NCBI GenBank assembly: GCA_050290865.1
Contig: JBNKIW010000006.1
Coordinates: 62,001 to 126,000, forward strand
Reading direction: 5' to 3'
Origin: JARRLC01 sp050290865
Lineage (GTDB): Bacteria > Pseudomonadota > Alphaproteobacteria > Rhizobiales > Rhodomicrobiaceae
Length of the DNA stretch: 64,000 nt
Part shown: in pieces, positions 42,383-51,164 of the stretch
Layout: every line of letters begins with the position of its first letter
How positions within the stretch are numbered: the stretch's first letter is position 1
The notes under the pieces: model-generated
Database searches by the model: none
Seen by the model: the letters and a program-made list of their open reading frames with translations, nothing else
What the model was told of the DNA's origin: nothing
Made by a program: the position numbers and the translations under genes

Positions 42383-43270
42383 TCAGGCAATCTTGCTTCT
42401 GATGAACTTTCCCCCCTCATCGATTGACTGCATACCCTCATCCAGCATCGGCGCAAATAACTGCCAGCAATGGCACATGCCATCCCACACCTTGACCACG
42501 GCGTCGCTCCCGGCGTTCTTCATCCGCTCTGCGATGGTCACGGAATCGTCGCGAAGGATTTCCAACCCCCCAACATGAATGAGCGTAGGCGGCATACCCG
42601 AAAGATCGGCATCGAACGGTGTCACCTTGGGCGATTTCGGATCGGTGCCCTGCAGATAGGCCGAACAGAACAGGCCCATGAGTTCCTGCGTCAGGAGCGG
42701 TGCGTCCGCCACCGACCGGTGGGATTCACCTTCATCCGCCAGATCGAAAGCAGGCGACATCAGCCAGAGCGCGCCTGGCACCGGCTTTCCTTCCTGCCTC
42801 GCCCGGACGGCAACGGACAATGCGAGATTACCGCCCGCGGAATCTCCGGCCAGCGCTATTCGGGAGGCGGCATAGCCCTGGAGCAACGCCCATTCGTACA
42901 CGGCGTAGGCGTCGTCATGCGCCGCCGGGGCCGGATTTTCCGGTGCCAAACGGTAACTCGCCGCCAGCACGGCGCAACCCGAGGTACGGGCGAGATTGGT
43001 GGTAATCACCCGGTGCGACTGCGTCGAACCGAAGAACCAGCCGCCACCATGGTAGTAGATGATCACCCTGCTCCTGTCTGTGCTCGCATTAGTGATCAGT
43101 TCGCCGCCGAGCGGCCCCGCCGGGACACGCTCGATCGAGCAGCCGTCGGCAACGGGCGTCTGCGAATTGGTCATCTCGAACCATTCGCGCAGTTGCGGCG
43201 GCGTGGCATTCTCCGGCGGCGGGTTCTGCGCCGATATCTGAAGAATGAAGTCCAGTTGCTCCTTGGACAT
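42383..43270 (-). CDS. Alpha/beta hydrolase, hormone-sensitive-lipase-type esterase
   Basis: A 295-residue carboxylesterase. The oxyanion motif is YYHGGGWFFGS, the nucleophile elbow GDSAGGNLALS with the catalytic Ser, and the late Asp and His are in HVGGLEILRDDS and KVWDGMCHCWQ. These cleave short-chain esters. It is preceded by the alcohol dehydrogenase (55 bp from the original stop) and followed by the binding-protein gene (44 bp), so it is an operon member. An ester-to-alcohol-to-aldehyde route is a reasonable guess. Confidence 0.9.
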   Translation of the reverse strand: MSKEQLDFILQISAQNPPPENATPPQLREWFEMTNSQTPVADGCSIERVPAGPLGGELITNASTDRSRVIIYYHGGGWFFGSTQSHRVITTNLARTSGCAVLAASYRLAPENPAPAAHDDAYAVYEWALLQGYAASRIALAGDSAGGNLALSVAVRARQEGKPVPGALWLMSPAFDLADEGESHRSVADAPLLTQELMGLFCSAYLQGTDPKSPKVTPFDADLSGMPPTLIHVGGLEILRDDSVTIAERMKNAGSDAVVKVWDGMCHCWQLFAPMLDEGMQSIDEGGKFIRSKIA

Positions 43271-43325
43271 TTCTAAAGTCTTCCTAGTCTGAGTGCCGTA
43301 CAGTTCGCTGTTTCGTCTTCCGTGT

Positions 43326-43359
43326 TTACATCCGCACGATCGGCTTGATGGTCTTGCCG
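43326..43359 (-). other. Original 3' end of the alcohol dehydrogenase gene, cut off by insertion
   Basis: The minus strand reads CGGCAAGAC then codons for T-I-K-P-I-V-R-M and a stop. GKTIKPIVRM is the standard end of zinc alcohol dehydrogenases. It joins in frame to ...HDSETGKT at 43597 if the 228-bp element and one 9-bp copy are removed. Confidence 0.85.
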
Positions 43360-43587
43360 CTCAGGAATCCCCTCATTTTGAAAGCGGTGTGATTTCGAGC
43401 CGCCCGGGCCGCCTCTAGAAGTTGAGCGCGAGCGTTTATGCTTGCCCTGGTTGGTGATGCTGGAGCTTCTACGGCGGGCGGGAGGTAACAAGCAGTGCTC
43501 GAAGGACTCGCAGAGCGAGACTTGCTGCGCCGCATCACCCATCATGAGTTGCATTTTGCCCCTCGAAAAAATGAGGGGATGGCTGAG
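43360..43587. mobile_element. 228-bp non-autonomous insertion element with 9-bp target duplication
   Basis: The ends are inverted repeats: CTCAG-(2 nt)-ATCCCCTCATTTT from the left, and the same from the right on the other strand (CTCAG-(CC)-ATCCCCTCATTTT). Flanks carry the direct repeat GTCTTGCCG at 43351-43359 and 43588-43596. No transposase is encoded. Ends and duplication length recall IS4-family elements (IS10 begins CTGAGAGATCCCCTCAT), so it is likely a MITE or deletion derivative mobilised by such a transposase. Confidence 0.88.
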
Positions 43588-44660
43588 GTCTTGCCGGTCT
43601 CGGAGTCGTGCACAGCTTCGTTGATCTGATCGAAGCTGTAGAATTTCACCAGCTTGTCGAAGGGGAAGCGCCCCTGCGCGTAAAGTCTGGCAAGCAGTGG
43701 GATAAAGACATCCGGATTGGACTCGCCTTCGACAATCCCCTTCAGGCGGCGCCCGCCGCTCATGAAATGCACCTCGTCGACCGCGATTTCCCAGCCCATC
43801 GGCGCCGCACCGAGGATGCCGCATGTGCCCATCGGCGCCAGCGCCATAAGCGCACGACGGATGACGGCGGGCAGGCCGGTGGTGTCGAGCGCAAAGTCGA
43901 CGCCATAGCCGGTCATGGTCGTGATTTCCTTGGTCGGATCGGCGCGGCTGGGGTTGATGGTCTGCGTCGCCCCCAATTGCTTGGCCATGGCGAGACGTTC
44001 CTCGTTCAGATCGACGGCGATGATCGTCGTCGCACCGACGACGCGTGCCGCCATCACTGCCGAGAGGCCTACCGACCCGGCGCCGAACACCGCGAAAGAC
44101 TTGCCTGGCGTCACCTTCATGGCGTTCATCACCGCGCCGGCACCTGTCTGGATACCGCAAGCGAGCGGCCCCATGAGTTCCAGCGACAGATTGGCGGGCA
44201 CCTTCACTACATTCGCCTGATGACAGAGAGCATAGGTGGCGAAGGATGACTGGCCGAAGAAGTTGGAATTGATGCGTTCGCCGCCCTTCGACAACGCGCT
44301 GGAGCCGTCGGTGCGGCTGGCGAAGAAGTTCCGCGGAAAGAACTCATGGCAATAGCTGACGTGATGGTCCTGGCAACTCGGGCAGGTGCCGCAGGAATTG
44401 AAGGTCATCACGACGTGGTCACCGGGCTTCACCTTGGTGATCGCCTCCCCCACCTTCTCCACGACGCCTGCGCCTTCATGACCGAGCACAACGGGAAGCG
44501 GCGTCGGCAGATGGCCGTCGCGGACGACGAGGTCGGTGTGGCAAACCCCTGTGGCAACGACGCGGACGAGGATTTCATCGGCGCGCGGCTCTTCGAGTTC
44601 GATAGTCTCGATACTGAACGGTGCGCCCTTTTCGCGGGCGACGGCGGCTTTGATCTGCAT
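43542..44660 (-). CDS. Zinc/NAD-dependent aryl- or short-chain alcohol dehydrogenase, C-terminus altered by insertion
   Basis: A 372-residue MDR alcohol dehydrogenase. Catalytic zinc ligands are in ATGVCHTDL and LGHEGAGVVE, structural zinc Cys in FNSCGTCPSCQDHHVSYCHE, and the NAD site in FAVFGAGSVGLSAVMAAR with Asp in IIAVDLNEER (NAD preference). It resembles the benzyl-alcohol dehydrogenase group. The last seven native residues (IKPIVRM) are replaced by SAIPSFFRGAKCNS from the inserted element; the fold is otherwise complete, so partial activity is possible. Start at 44660; a longer open frame upstream is spurious. Confidence 0.88.
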   Translation of the reverse strand: MQIKAAVAREKGAPFSIETIELEEPRADEILVRVVATGVCHTDLVVRDGHLPTPLPVVLGHEGAGVVEKVGEAITKVKPGDHVVMTFNSCGTCPSCQDHHVSYCHEFFPRNFFASRTDGSSALSKGGERINSNFFGQSSFATYALCHQANVVKVPANLSLELMGPLACGIQTGAGAVMNAMKVTPGKSFAVFGAGSVGLSAVMAARVVGATTIIAVDLNEERLAMAKQLGATQTINPSRADPTKEITTMTGYGVDFALDTTGLPAVIRRALMALAPMGTCGILGAAPMGWEIAVDEVHFMSGGRRLKGIVEGESNPDVFIPLLARLYAQGRFPFDKLVKFYSFDQINEAVHDSETGKTSAIPSFFRGAKCNS

Positions 44661-44767
44661 AGCTCGATTTGCTCCGGCAAAAGAATTCAGAAGACTGGAG
44701 GGAGAGAGCGCCTGCGGAGACAGCCGTCCTCTCCGGCCGCAGCGGGCCCTGCGCTGAGCAAAGATCG

Positions 44768-44820
44768 TCAGAACGGATAGGGCGTCGCCTGCTCCTTCGT
44801 CGAAATCCACTGCCACTGCG
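44768..44820 (-). pseudogene. 3' coding tail of an unidentified gene
   Basis: The minus strand reads QWQWISTKEQATPYPF then a stop, directly joined to the truncated integrase fragment. The short Trp/Pro-rich end looks like the natural terminus of an enzyme subunit, but I cannot name it. It marks a deletion or recombination scar upstream of the dehydrogenase gene. Confidence 0.3.
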
Positions 44821-45088
44821 TTTAATGAACAATGGCCAGTCGCGCTCGAGCGTCTGGCAAAACAGGAAGCGGATGCCGCCGTGATTGGTCTTGAAGGTGC
44901 CGCGCGCAACGCCGCGCTCGTCGCGCAGATGGAGGAGATAGGCGCGCACCTCCTCCTGGCGGAGTTCATCAGGGGAGCGCATGTAATGAGCCGCAGCCAC
45001 GGACGGCCTGGATGTAGACGTCCCGCGTCCTGGGCGCGAAGCCGGCCAACGTCATGTCCTCGATCATACGCATACGCAACGGTGTCAT
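44821..45088 (-). pseudogene. N-terminal fragment of a tyrosine recombinase (integrase), frameshifted
   Basis: TPLRMRMIEDMTLAGFAPRT then RDVYIQAVRG (from 45088) continues after a frameshift near 45000 as HYMRSPDELRQEEVRAYLLH, RDERGVARGTFKTNHGGIRF and LERDWPLF. This is the SAM-like N-terminal DNA-binding domain of the integrase type often found with IS91-like elements. The catalytic domain (Arg, His, Tyr) is missing after 44821. Non-functional relic of a mobile element. Confidence 0.8.
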
Positions 45089-45358
45089 CTCGGATCCCCA
45101 TTCGAGTTGAAACGCTGGGACCACATCCCCGGCACTCGAATAGATACCCCATTTGCGGGAAGCTGCGGCGGAAGCCATCGCATCCGTGATGGGCCACACG
45201 CTCCTGCTCGCCTGGGCGGGTGAGAGCTTCATGCTGTCCAACGAGCCGATATGGGTCCGGCCGATGGCCGTGGCGGCGGCTGTCGTTCCCGGCGGCGTAG
45301 CTGCGCGTGCGCGGTGATCTGGATCAGAGCATTGTGATCCCTGTTTCCACTGGATTCC

Positions 45359-45643
45359 GTGGTCTTCCGCTGTCGTTCAGCCTACCTATGGCTGTTTCAC
45401 GGACTATTGCGGTTTTCGTTCGCCTGCGTCCGGTTTTGTTTGGGGGCAGTATTGGGGGTATCCGTCTCTGAAATAGCGTTTGCATTCGTTGTAAAACAAC
45501 GTGTTACGGCGTTATTGTCACTCCTGCAATACGGCCGCTACATCCGCGATGCCGATCTGCCCGCGGCGCGGCATATCCTGCGGGCGGCGGCGTTCACCTA
45601 TGTCGCCGGCGCGGCTCTGGCCATGATCAATATCGCGCGCTAG
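45359..45643 (+). pseudogene. Possible C-terminal fragment of a YugP-type neutral zinc metallopeptidase
   Basis: A 94-codon open frame. The end, ALLSLLQYGRYIRDADLPAA then RHILRAAAFTYVAGAALAMI, resembles the C-terminus of membrane zinc metallopeptidases of the YugP type (VLRAAALTYVAAAL). The first half (RSAYLWLFHGLLRFSFACVR) is hydrophobic but unlike that family, and no HExxH motif is present. It could be a remnant or a new small membrane protein. No clear ribosome site. Confidence 0.4.
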
Positions 45644-45790
45644 TTGCGCGTGTTGCGGTTTTGGTGGAGCCCGGCCGCCCCACCATGTTCCCAACGCGGT
45701 TGAATACCTTGGGACGTCCCCGTAAGGCTCCGCACTTCCCCGCCGAATCGCCTTAAATTAGAGTTAAGGGCTTCGGCAAGGGGGCATGAC

Positions 45791-47653
45791 ATGGATGCGG
45801 CATTGCGGCTTCGGCCAGAGGATGAGACCGGGAATCCGGCATTTCTGGGGGTTGAGCGGTCGGTGAAGGGCCAGCGCTGGCGCGAGCGGCTCAGTCCCGA
45901 GCAGGCGCGGGTGGCGGCGGCGGTATCGCAGCGCCATGAACTGCCCGAGCTTCTGGGGCGCATCCTCGCTGCGCGCGGCGCGACACTGGAGAATGTCGAG
46001 ACTCTCCTTGCGCCCGTTATCAAGACGCTGCTGCCCGACCCCTCGACCCTCAAGGACATGGACGTCGCGGCGGCACGCTTCGCCGACGCCATTGCCGCCC
46101 GCGAGCCGGTGGCCATCTTCGGGGACTACGACGTGGACGGGGCCTGCTCGTCGGCGCTGATGCGGCGATATCTGCGCGCCCATGGCCATGACGGCGTGAT
46201 CTACATCCCCGACCGCATTTTCGAGGGCTACGGCCCGAATACGGCCGCCATCGAAGGGCTCGTCGGCAACGGAGCGAAGCTCATCGTCACGGTGGACTGC
46301 GGCTCGACCAGCGATGAGCCGCTCGCAGCGGCGGCGCGGCTGGGCGCAGATGTCATCGTCATCGACCACCACCAGATGGGCGAGGAACTTCCCCCCGCTG
46401 CCGCTGTCGTCAACCCCAACCGTCAGGACGATCTGTCGGGGCAGGGACATCTCTGCGCGGCGGGCGTCACCTTTCTGTTCCAGATCGCCACGACCCGGTA
46501 TTTGCGCCGTCAGGGCTGGTACGCGGGCGCGGGCCTGCCGGAACCGGATCTTCTCGCTCTTCTCGACCTCGTGGCACTGGCGACGGTCTGCGACGTCGTA
46601 CCGCTCAAGGGCGTGAACCGCGCCTTCGTGGCGCAAGGGCTGAAGGTGATGCACAGGCGCCAGAATGCGGGACTGCGGGCGCTCGCCGACGCCGCGGGGC
46701 TGAAAACCGCGCCCACGCCTTATCATCTCGGTTTCATTCTCGGTCCGCGCATCAATGCGGGCGGGCGCATCGGCGACGCCGCGCTGGGCGCCAAGCTGCT
46801 TTCCAGCGACGATCTGCTTGAAACCGGGCCCATAGCCGCCACGCTCAACCGTCTCAATGGCGAGCGCCAGGAGATGGAGCAACGCCACTGCACCGAAGCC
46901 TTCGCCCAGGCCGAGGCGCGCCTGGAGGCGGCGCCCGATCTGCCGGTGATCCTCGTCGGCTCGGCCGAGTGGCACAAGGGTCTCGTCGGGCTGGTCGCCA
47001 GCCGCCTGACCGACCGTTTCCGGCGTCCGTCGCTGGCCATGGCCTGGGACGAAGCCTCGGGCGAGGGGACCGGTTCAGCGCGCTCGATCGCCGGGGCCGA
47101 TATCGGACAGGCGGTGAGAGGGGCGCTGGAGAAAGGCTTGGCAAAAAAAGGCGGCGGGCACAGCATGGCGGCGGGCGTCACGCTGGAGCGGGCGCGGCTG
47201 GCGGACTTCGAAGCCTATCTCCTCGCCGAACTGGGATCGGCCGTCGCGAGCGCGCGAGACGCCGCGGCGCTGTCCATCGACGGCGCGCTGACACCAGAAG
47301 GCGCGACATCGGCGTTCATCGACCTCCTGGAGAAAGCCGGCCCCTACGGCATGGGCAACCCCGCTCCGCGCTTCGTTTTCCCGGCGCACCGTATCTCCTT
47401 TGCCAGGCTCATGGGCGAGACACATGTGCGCTGCACGCTCAAATCGGCGGGAGGCTCGACCATCGGCGGCATCGCCTTTCGCGCCGCGGGCACGCCCCTG
47501 GGCGAGGCGCTGCTCGACGGCTCCAGACGCCCGCTTCACATTGCCGGGCGCCTGCAGCGCGACAGCTGGGGCGGACGAGAGAAGATCGAGGTGCTGATCG
47601 AGGATGTCGCCGATCCGGCGCGGACGGGGCACAGAGAGATGCCCGTGGGCTGA
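45791..47653 (+). CDS. recJ: Single-stranded-DNA-specific exonuclease RecJ
   Basis: A 620-residue 5'-3' exonuclease for recombination and mismatch repair. DHH-family motifs are present: IFGDYDVDGACSSALMRRYL, VTVDCGSTSDEP, VIVIDHHQMGEELPPAAAVV and LDLVALATVCDVVPL. The DHHA1 region has GKGGGHSMAAGVTLER-like sequence (KKGGGHSMAAG), and an OB-fold ends the protein. Alphaproteobacterial RecJ of this length is normal. tRNA-Glu lies 58 bp downstream. Confidence 0.95.
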   Translation: MDAALRLRPEDETGNPAFLGVERSVKGQRWRERLSPEQARVAAAVSQRHELPELLGRILAARGATLENVETLLAPVIKTLLPDPSTLKDMDVAAARFADAIAAREPVAIFGDYDVDGACSSALMRRYLRAHGHDGVIYIPDRIFEGYGPNTAAIEGLVGNGAKLIVTVDCGSTSDEPLAAAARLGADVIVIDHHQMGEELPPAAAVVNPNRQDDLSGQGHLCAAGVTFLFQIATTRYLRRQGWYAGAGLPEPDLLALLDLVALATVCDVVPLKGVNRAFVAQGLKVMHRRQNAGLRALADAAGLKTAPTPYHLGFILGPRINAGGRIGDAALGAKLLSSDDLLETGPIAATLNRLNGERQEMEQRHCTEAFAQAEARLEAAPDLPVILVGSAEWHKGLVGLVASRLTDRFRRPSLAMAWDEASGEGTGSARSIAGADIGQAVRGALEKGLAKKGGGHSMAAGVTLERARLADFEAYLLAELGSAVASARDAAALSIDGALTPEGATSAFIDLLEKAGPYGMGNPAPRFVFPAHRISFARLMGETHVRCTLKSAGGSTIGGIAFRAAGTPLGEALLDGSRRPLHIAGRLQRDSWGGREKIEVLIEDVADPARTGHREMPVG

Positions 47654-47661
47654 CGAGAGGC

Positions 47662-47690
47662 TTGTTTTCGGCGGCAAACCTTTTTATATG
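47662..47690 (+). promoter_or_regulatory. Promoter of tRNA-Glu
   Basis: TTGTTT (47662-47667), 17-bp spacer, TATATG (47685-47690), about 20 bases before the tRNA start: a reasonable housekeeping promoter placed just after the recJ stop. Confidence 0.6.
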
Positions 47691-47710
47691 AATACCCGGA
47701 CCGCGTTCGT

Positions 47711-47785
47711 GGCCCCTTCGTCTAATGGTTAGGACATCAGATTTTCAATCTGGAAACAGGGGTTCAATTCCCCTAGGGGCTGCCA
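47711..47785 (+). tRNA. tRNA-Glu (anticodon TTC)
   Basis: A 72-nt cloverleaf plus encoded CCA. The acceptor stem is GGCCCCT/AGGGGCT, the D arm contains TAATGGTTAGGA, the anticodon stem-loop TCAGA-TTTTCAA-TCTGG displays TTC, and the T arm is GGGGTTCAATTCCCC. The sequence is typical of alphaproteobacterial tRNA-Glu. Confidence 0.95.
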
Positions 47786-47814
47786 CTTCCTCAACATAAG
47801 ATGCGTTGGCGAGA

Positions 47815-47842
47815 GTGGGACACATCTGTCTCCCGCTTTTTT
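47815..47842 (+). terminator. Terminator after tRNA-Glu
   Basis: GTGGGACA pairs imperfectly with TCTCCCGC (6 of 8) and is followed by six T residues, 30 bases after the tRNA. Confidence 0.55.
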
Positions 47843-47871
47843 GGGGCGGATTGAATGCGGTATTCGGGAAC

Positions 47872-48525
47872 TCAGCCGGAAAAGCGGCCCCGGCCATTTC
47901 GAGAAGCATCCCGCAGTTTGCGAACCGCGCTGCCCGGTGTCGTCACCACCGGCTTGCCGCAGACATGCGCGACGCGATCGGCCACCCTGGCGAGGCTGAA
48001 CTGAGCCAGCGCAATGACATCGCACTCCACGAGGCTGCGCGCCGCCTCTGCCGCGAGCCGGTCATGGCCCTCTGTATCGCCAGCTTCGAGAGCAGCAAGG
48101 GCGCCCTCGGCCAGACACGGGACAACCGTTACGTCGGCGGGGAACTCGGCTGGCATGGATGTGAGCGTCGGCGTGAATGTGGCCAGGAGACCGATGCGGC
48201 GTCCCCGCGCCACGGCCTCTTCGATCATCGCCTCGTTCGGCCTGAGCACCGGCATTTCCGCGAATTCCCGCTTCACGGCGTCGATGCAAGGTCCGAAAGC
48301 CGAGCAGGTGAAGAGAATGGCGCCGGCGCCGGTCCCCACCGCGTAGCGCGCGAGGGTGAGAAGACGCTCCGTCATCGCGGGCGTAAGGCGGCCGTCACGC
48401 GCGAGGTCGGCGGACAGGCTGTCGTCGAGCAGATTCATGAGCACGGCTTCCGGCCACAGCGCATGAAACGCCGCCTCGATGGGCGGGAGCGAATGCCGCA
48501 GCGCGTGAATGAGCGCGATCCTCAT
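47872..48525 (-). CDS. Aspartate/glutamate racemase-family protein
   Basis: A 217-residue protein of the Asp/Glu/hydantoin racemase superfamily. The first catalytic Cys is seen in AILFTCSAFGPCID. At the position of the second Cys the sequence is ALAQFSLARVADRV, so only one catalytic Cys is present, as in several relatives of uncertain activity. It overlaps the TRAP permease gene by 4 bp and is the last gene of the operon. Racemisation or decarboxylation of the imported acid or amino acid is plausible. Confidence 0.82.
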   Translation of the reverse strand: MRIALIHALRHSLPPIEAAFHALWPEAVLMNLLDDSLSADLARDGRLTPAMTERLLTLARYAVGTGAGAILFTCSAFGPCIDAVKREFAEMPVLRPNEAMIEEAVARGRRIGLLATFTPTLTSMPAEFPADVTVVPCLAEGALAALEAGDTEGHDRLAAEAARSLVECDVIALAQFSLARVADRVAHVCGKPVVTTPGSAVRKLRDASRNGRGRFSG

Positions 48526-51101
48526 GCGCCCCGCCGTTTTCGGCGGCGCTGCGCTACGATGATGAGGCCGAGCAGGGCAAATGCCGGAACTGTCAGCCAG
48601 AACGGACTGGCGCGCCGCGTCGGTACCAGGACGGCCTTCACGGTGTCCCCGGTATGCAGGCCGTATTTTGCCGCCGCGCTTCCAAGCTTCGCGGTGCGCA
48701 CCATCAGCTCATCGCCCTGCCTGGCGAGCGTGAGGCCCACGGCGCGCAGCCGCTCTTCGGCCGTGCCTTCGCTCCTCAGCGTCAGGCGGACAAGCTTCTC
48801 GACATCGTCGCCGGCGCGGTTCTGACTGGCGACGCGCAGCCGCAGGGTGGCGTCCTCCGGGATCGCATCGATATGGCTCATCATGACGCCGGGCTCTTTC
48901 GGCTCGAAGGGCGGCTGGATGATATTGAGCCAATAGCCGGGGCGGAACATGGTGAAACAGATGAGCAGCAGCGCCAGCGTCTCCCACACGCGGTTCTTCA
49001 CCAAAAGCCAGTTCTGCGTCGCGGCGACGAACGCCGCCATGCCGACGACCGCCGTGAGCAGGACGAGCGTGAACTGCCACCAGCTCTGGACATCGACCAG
49101 CAGTAGCTGCGTATTGAAGATGAAGATGAATGGCAGGAGAGCCGTGCGGATCTCATATTTGAACGCTTGGACGCCGGTTTTCACGGGATCGGCACCGGCA
49201 ATCGCGGCTCCGGCATAGGCGGCGAGCCCCACCGGCGGCGTCACATCCGCCATCAGGCCGAAATAGAAGACGAACAGATGCACCGCCACCAGCGGCGCGG
49301 CGAGATCGTTCTGCGCGGCCACCTCAATGAGCACAGGTGCCATCAGCGTGGCGACGACGACATAGCTGGCCGTGGTCGGCATCCCCATGCCGAGGATGAG
49401 GCAGATCACCGCCGTCAGCATCAGCATGATGATGAGATTGCCGCCCGAAACCGTCTCCACGACCTCGGTCATCACCAGGCCGATGCCGGTGAGCGCAACG
49501 GTGCCGACGATGATGCCCGCGGTGGCGGTCGCGATACCGACCCCCGTCATATTGCGGGCGGCGGCCTCTGTTGCTTCGATAAGCTCGCTCGCGCCTTGCC
49601 GGACGCTGTCCGCGATACCGGAGCCGCCGCGGAAGATTGCGATGATCGGCCGCTGCGTGAGAATGACGAAGGTGAGCGCCGCAGCACCCCAGAACGCCGC
49701 CAGCCCCGGCGAGAGCTTCTCGATCATCAGGCACCAGATCAGGATGGCGACCGGGATCAGGAAGTGCAGCCCCGAACGGGCGGTTTCGAAGAAATCAGGC
49801 ACCTCCACCATCTCCGCCGCGGAAGCGCCAGCGTCGGGGTCGGGATGGCGCGCCTTATTCCAAAGCAGACCGACATAGGCGGCGAACAGGCCCGCGCCGA
49901 TGACCCACGTCGAAGAGGAACCAAAAACAGCTTTCGCGGATCCGACGGCAAACTGAACGCCGGCCGCCAGAATGACGATGCCGCAGAGCGTGATGAGCGT
50001 CTTCAGGAGCCGCTGACGCACGGCTTCGGTGCGCGTTCGCGGCACGCCCGCCAGCCCCATTTTCATCGCCTCGATATCGACGATGTAGAACAGCGCGCCG
50101 TAGGTCAGAAGCGCGGGGATAATGGCGTGCTTCACCACCTCGGCATAGGAGATGCCCACATATTCGGCAATGAGAAACGCCGCCGCGCCCATGACCGGCG
50201 GCATGATCTGCCCGTTTACGCTCGACGCGCATTCGATGGCGCCCGCTTTGACCGGCGGATAGCCGACGCGCTTCATCAGCGGGATGGTGAAGGTGCCGGT
50301 GGTCACCGTGTTGGCGATGGATGAGCCCGAGATGACGCCGGTCATCCCCGATGCAACGACACCGGCTTTCGCAGGGCCGCCGCGGTAGTGGCCGAGCAGC
50401 GAATAGGCGAGCCGGATGAAAAACTGTCCGGCCCCCGCCTTCTCCAGCATCGTTCCGAACAGCACGAAAAGGAAGATGAAGCTCGTCGATACACCGATGG
50501 CAACGCCGAAAACACCCTCGGAGGTGAGCCACATCTGCGAGGCGGCACGCGACAGCGAGGCTCCGCGATGCGCGAAGACGCCGCCGAGATAGGGGCCGGT
50601 AAAGATGTAGACCAGCATCAGCGTGGCGATCACCGCCAGGGCCGGGCCGACCGTGCGCCGCGCGGCTTCGAGAAGAACGACCACCCCGATCACGGATGCG
50701 ACGATATCCGCGGTCGTCGGCAGGCCGGGCCGCAGGGCGATATCCCGATAAAACACGTACAGATACAATGCCGCTCCGGCACCCAGCACAGCGAGCACCC
50801 AGTCAAGCGGCGGCACATAGGCTCGCGGCGAAGATTTCGTCCGCGGGAACGTCAGGAAGGCGAGCGTCAGCGCAAAGGCAAGGTGAATGGAACGCGCTTC
50901 GAAATCGTTGAAGACGCCGGTCCGCAGCATGTAGGGAAGCGGTGAAGCATACCAGACCTGAAACAGCGACCAGACGATCGCGACCCAGAAGATGAGGGCT
51001 TTCGTGAGCCCGACAGGTTTCCGGCCGCCCGTGTCGGCCTCCGCGACAAGGGAATCGAGTTCAGCCCGTGCCGTTGCGGAAAGCGTGTCGCCCCCACTCA
51101 T
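48522..51101 (-). CDS. TRAP transporter fused permease (4TM/12TM)
   Basis: An 859-residue secondary transporter in which the small DctQ-like and large DctM-like parts are one chain, the form that works with TAXI binding proteins. Landmarks: FVLFGTMLEKAGAGQFFIRL, GVVASGMTGVISGSSIANTV, GAIECASSVNGQIMPPVMGA and LILGMGMPTTASYVVVATLM. A soluble C-terminal region (~735-830) has a PDZ-like feel (LGSAAAKYGLHTGDTVKAVL). The start at 51101 follows GGGGAAGGAAACGG. The substrate is probably a carboxylate such as a dicarboxylic or amino acid. Confidence 0.92.
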   Translation of the reverse strand: MSGGDTLSATARAELDSLVAEADTGGRKPVGLTKALIFWVAIVWSLFQVWYASPLPYMLRTGVFNDFEARSIHLAFALTLAFLTFPRTKSSPRAYVPPLDWVLAVLGAGAALYLYVFYRDIALRPGLPTTADIVASVIGVVVLLEAARRTVGPALAVIATLMLVYIFTGPYLGGVFAHRGASLSRAASQMWLTSEGVFGVAIGVSTSFIFLFVLFGTMLEKAGAGQFFIRLAYSLLGHYRGGPAKAGVVASGMTGVISGSSIANTVTTGTFTIPLMKRVGYPPVKAGAIECASSVNGQIMPPVMGAAAFLIAEYVGISYAEVVKHAIIPALLTYGALFYIVDIEAMKMGLAGVPRTRTEAVRQRLLKTLITLCGIVILAAGVQFAVGSAKAVFGSSSTWVIGAGLFAAYVGLLWNKARHPDPDAGASAAEMVEVPDFFETARSGLHFLIPVAILIWCLMIEKLSPGLAAFWGAAALTFVILTQRPIIAIFRGGSGIADSVRQGASELIEATEAAARNMTGVGIATATAGIIVGTVALTGIGLVMTEVVETVSGGNLIIMLMLTAVICLILGMGMPTTASYVVVATLMAPVLIEVAAQNDLAAPLVAVHLFVFYFGLMADVTPPVGLAAYAGAAIAGADPVKTGVQAFKYEIRTALLPFIFIFNTQLLLVDVQSWWQFTLVLLTAVVGMAAFVAATQNWLLVKNRVWETLALLLICFTMFRPGYWLNIIQPPFEPKEPGVMMSHIDAIPEDATLRLRVASQNRAGDDVEKLVRLTLRSEGTAEERLRAVGLTLARQGDELMVRTAKLGSAAAKYGLHTGDTVKAVLVPTRRASPFWLTVPAFALLGLIIVAQRRRKRRGA

Positions 51102-51164
51102 AACCGTTTCCTTCCCCAATTGATGTGCGGCGGGCCGCCCTTGGGGACGACCCGCCAGAGCGGA

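Noticed and set aside
43326..43538. Independent 70-residue gene
   Set aside because: Its only meaningful part is the displaced dehydrogenase end (GKTIKPIVRM); the rest is inside the mobile element.
44661..44820. Sigma-54 (-24/-12) promoter for the dehydrogenase operon
   Set aside because: I found no GG-N10-GC arrangement that fits; the operon's promoter remains unassigned.
43542..45197. 551-residue dehydrogenase with long N-terminus
   Set aside because: The first 179 residues are integrase and scar sequence in the wrong frame; the family N-terminus begins at 44660.
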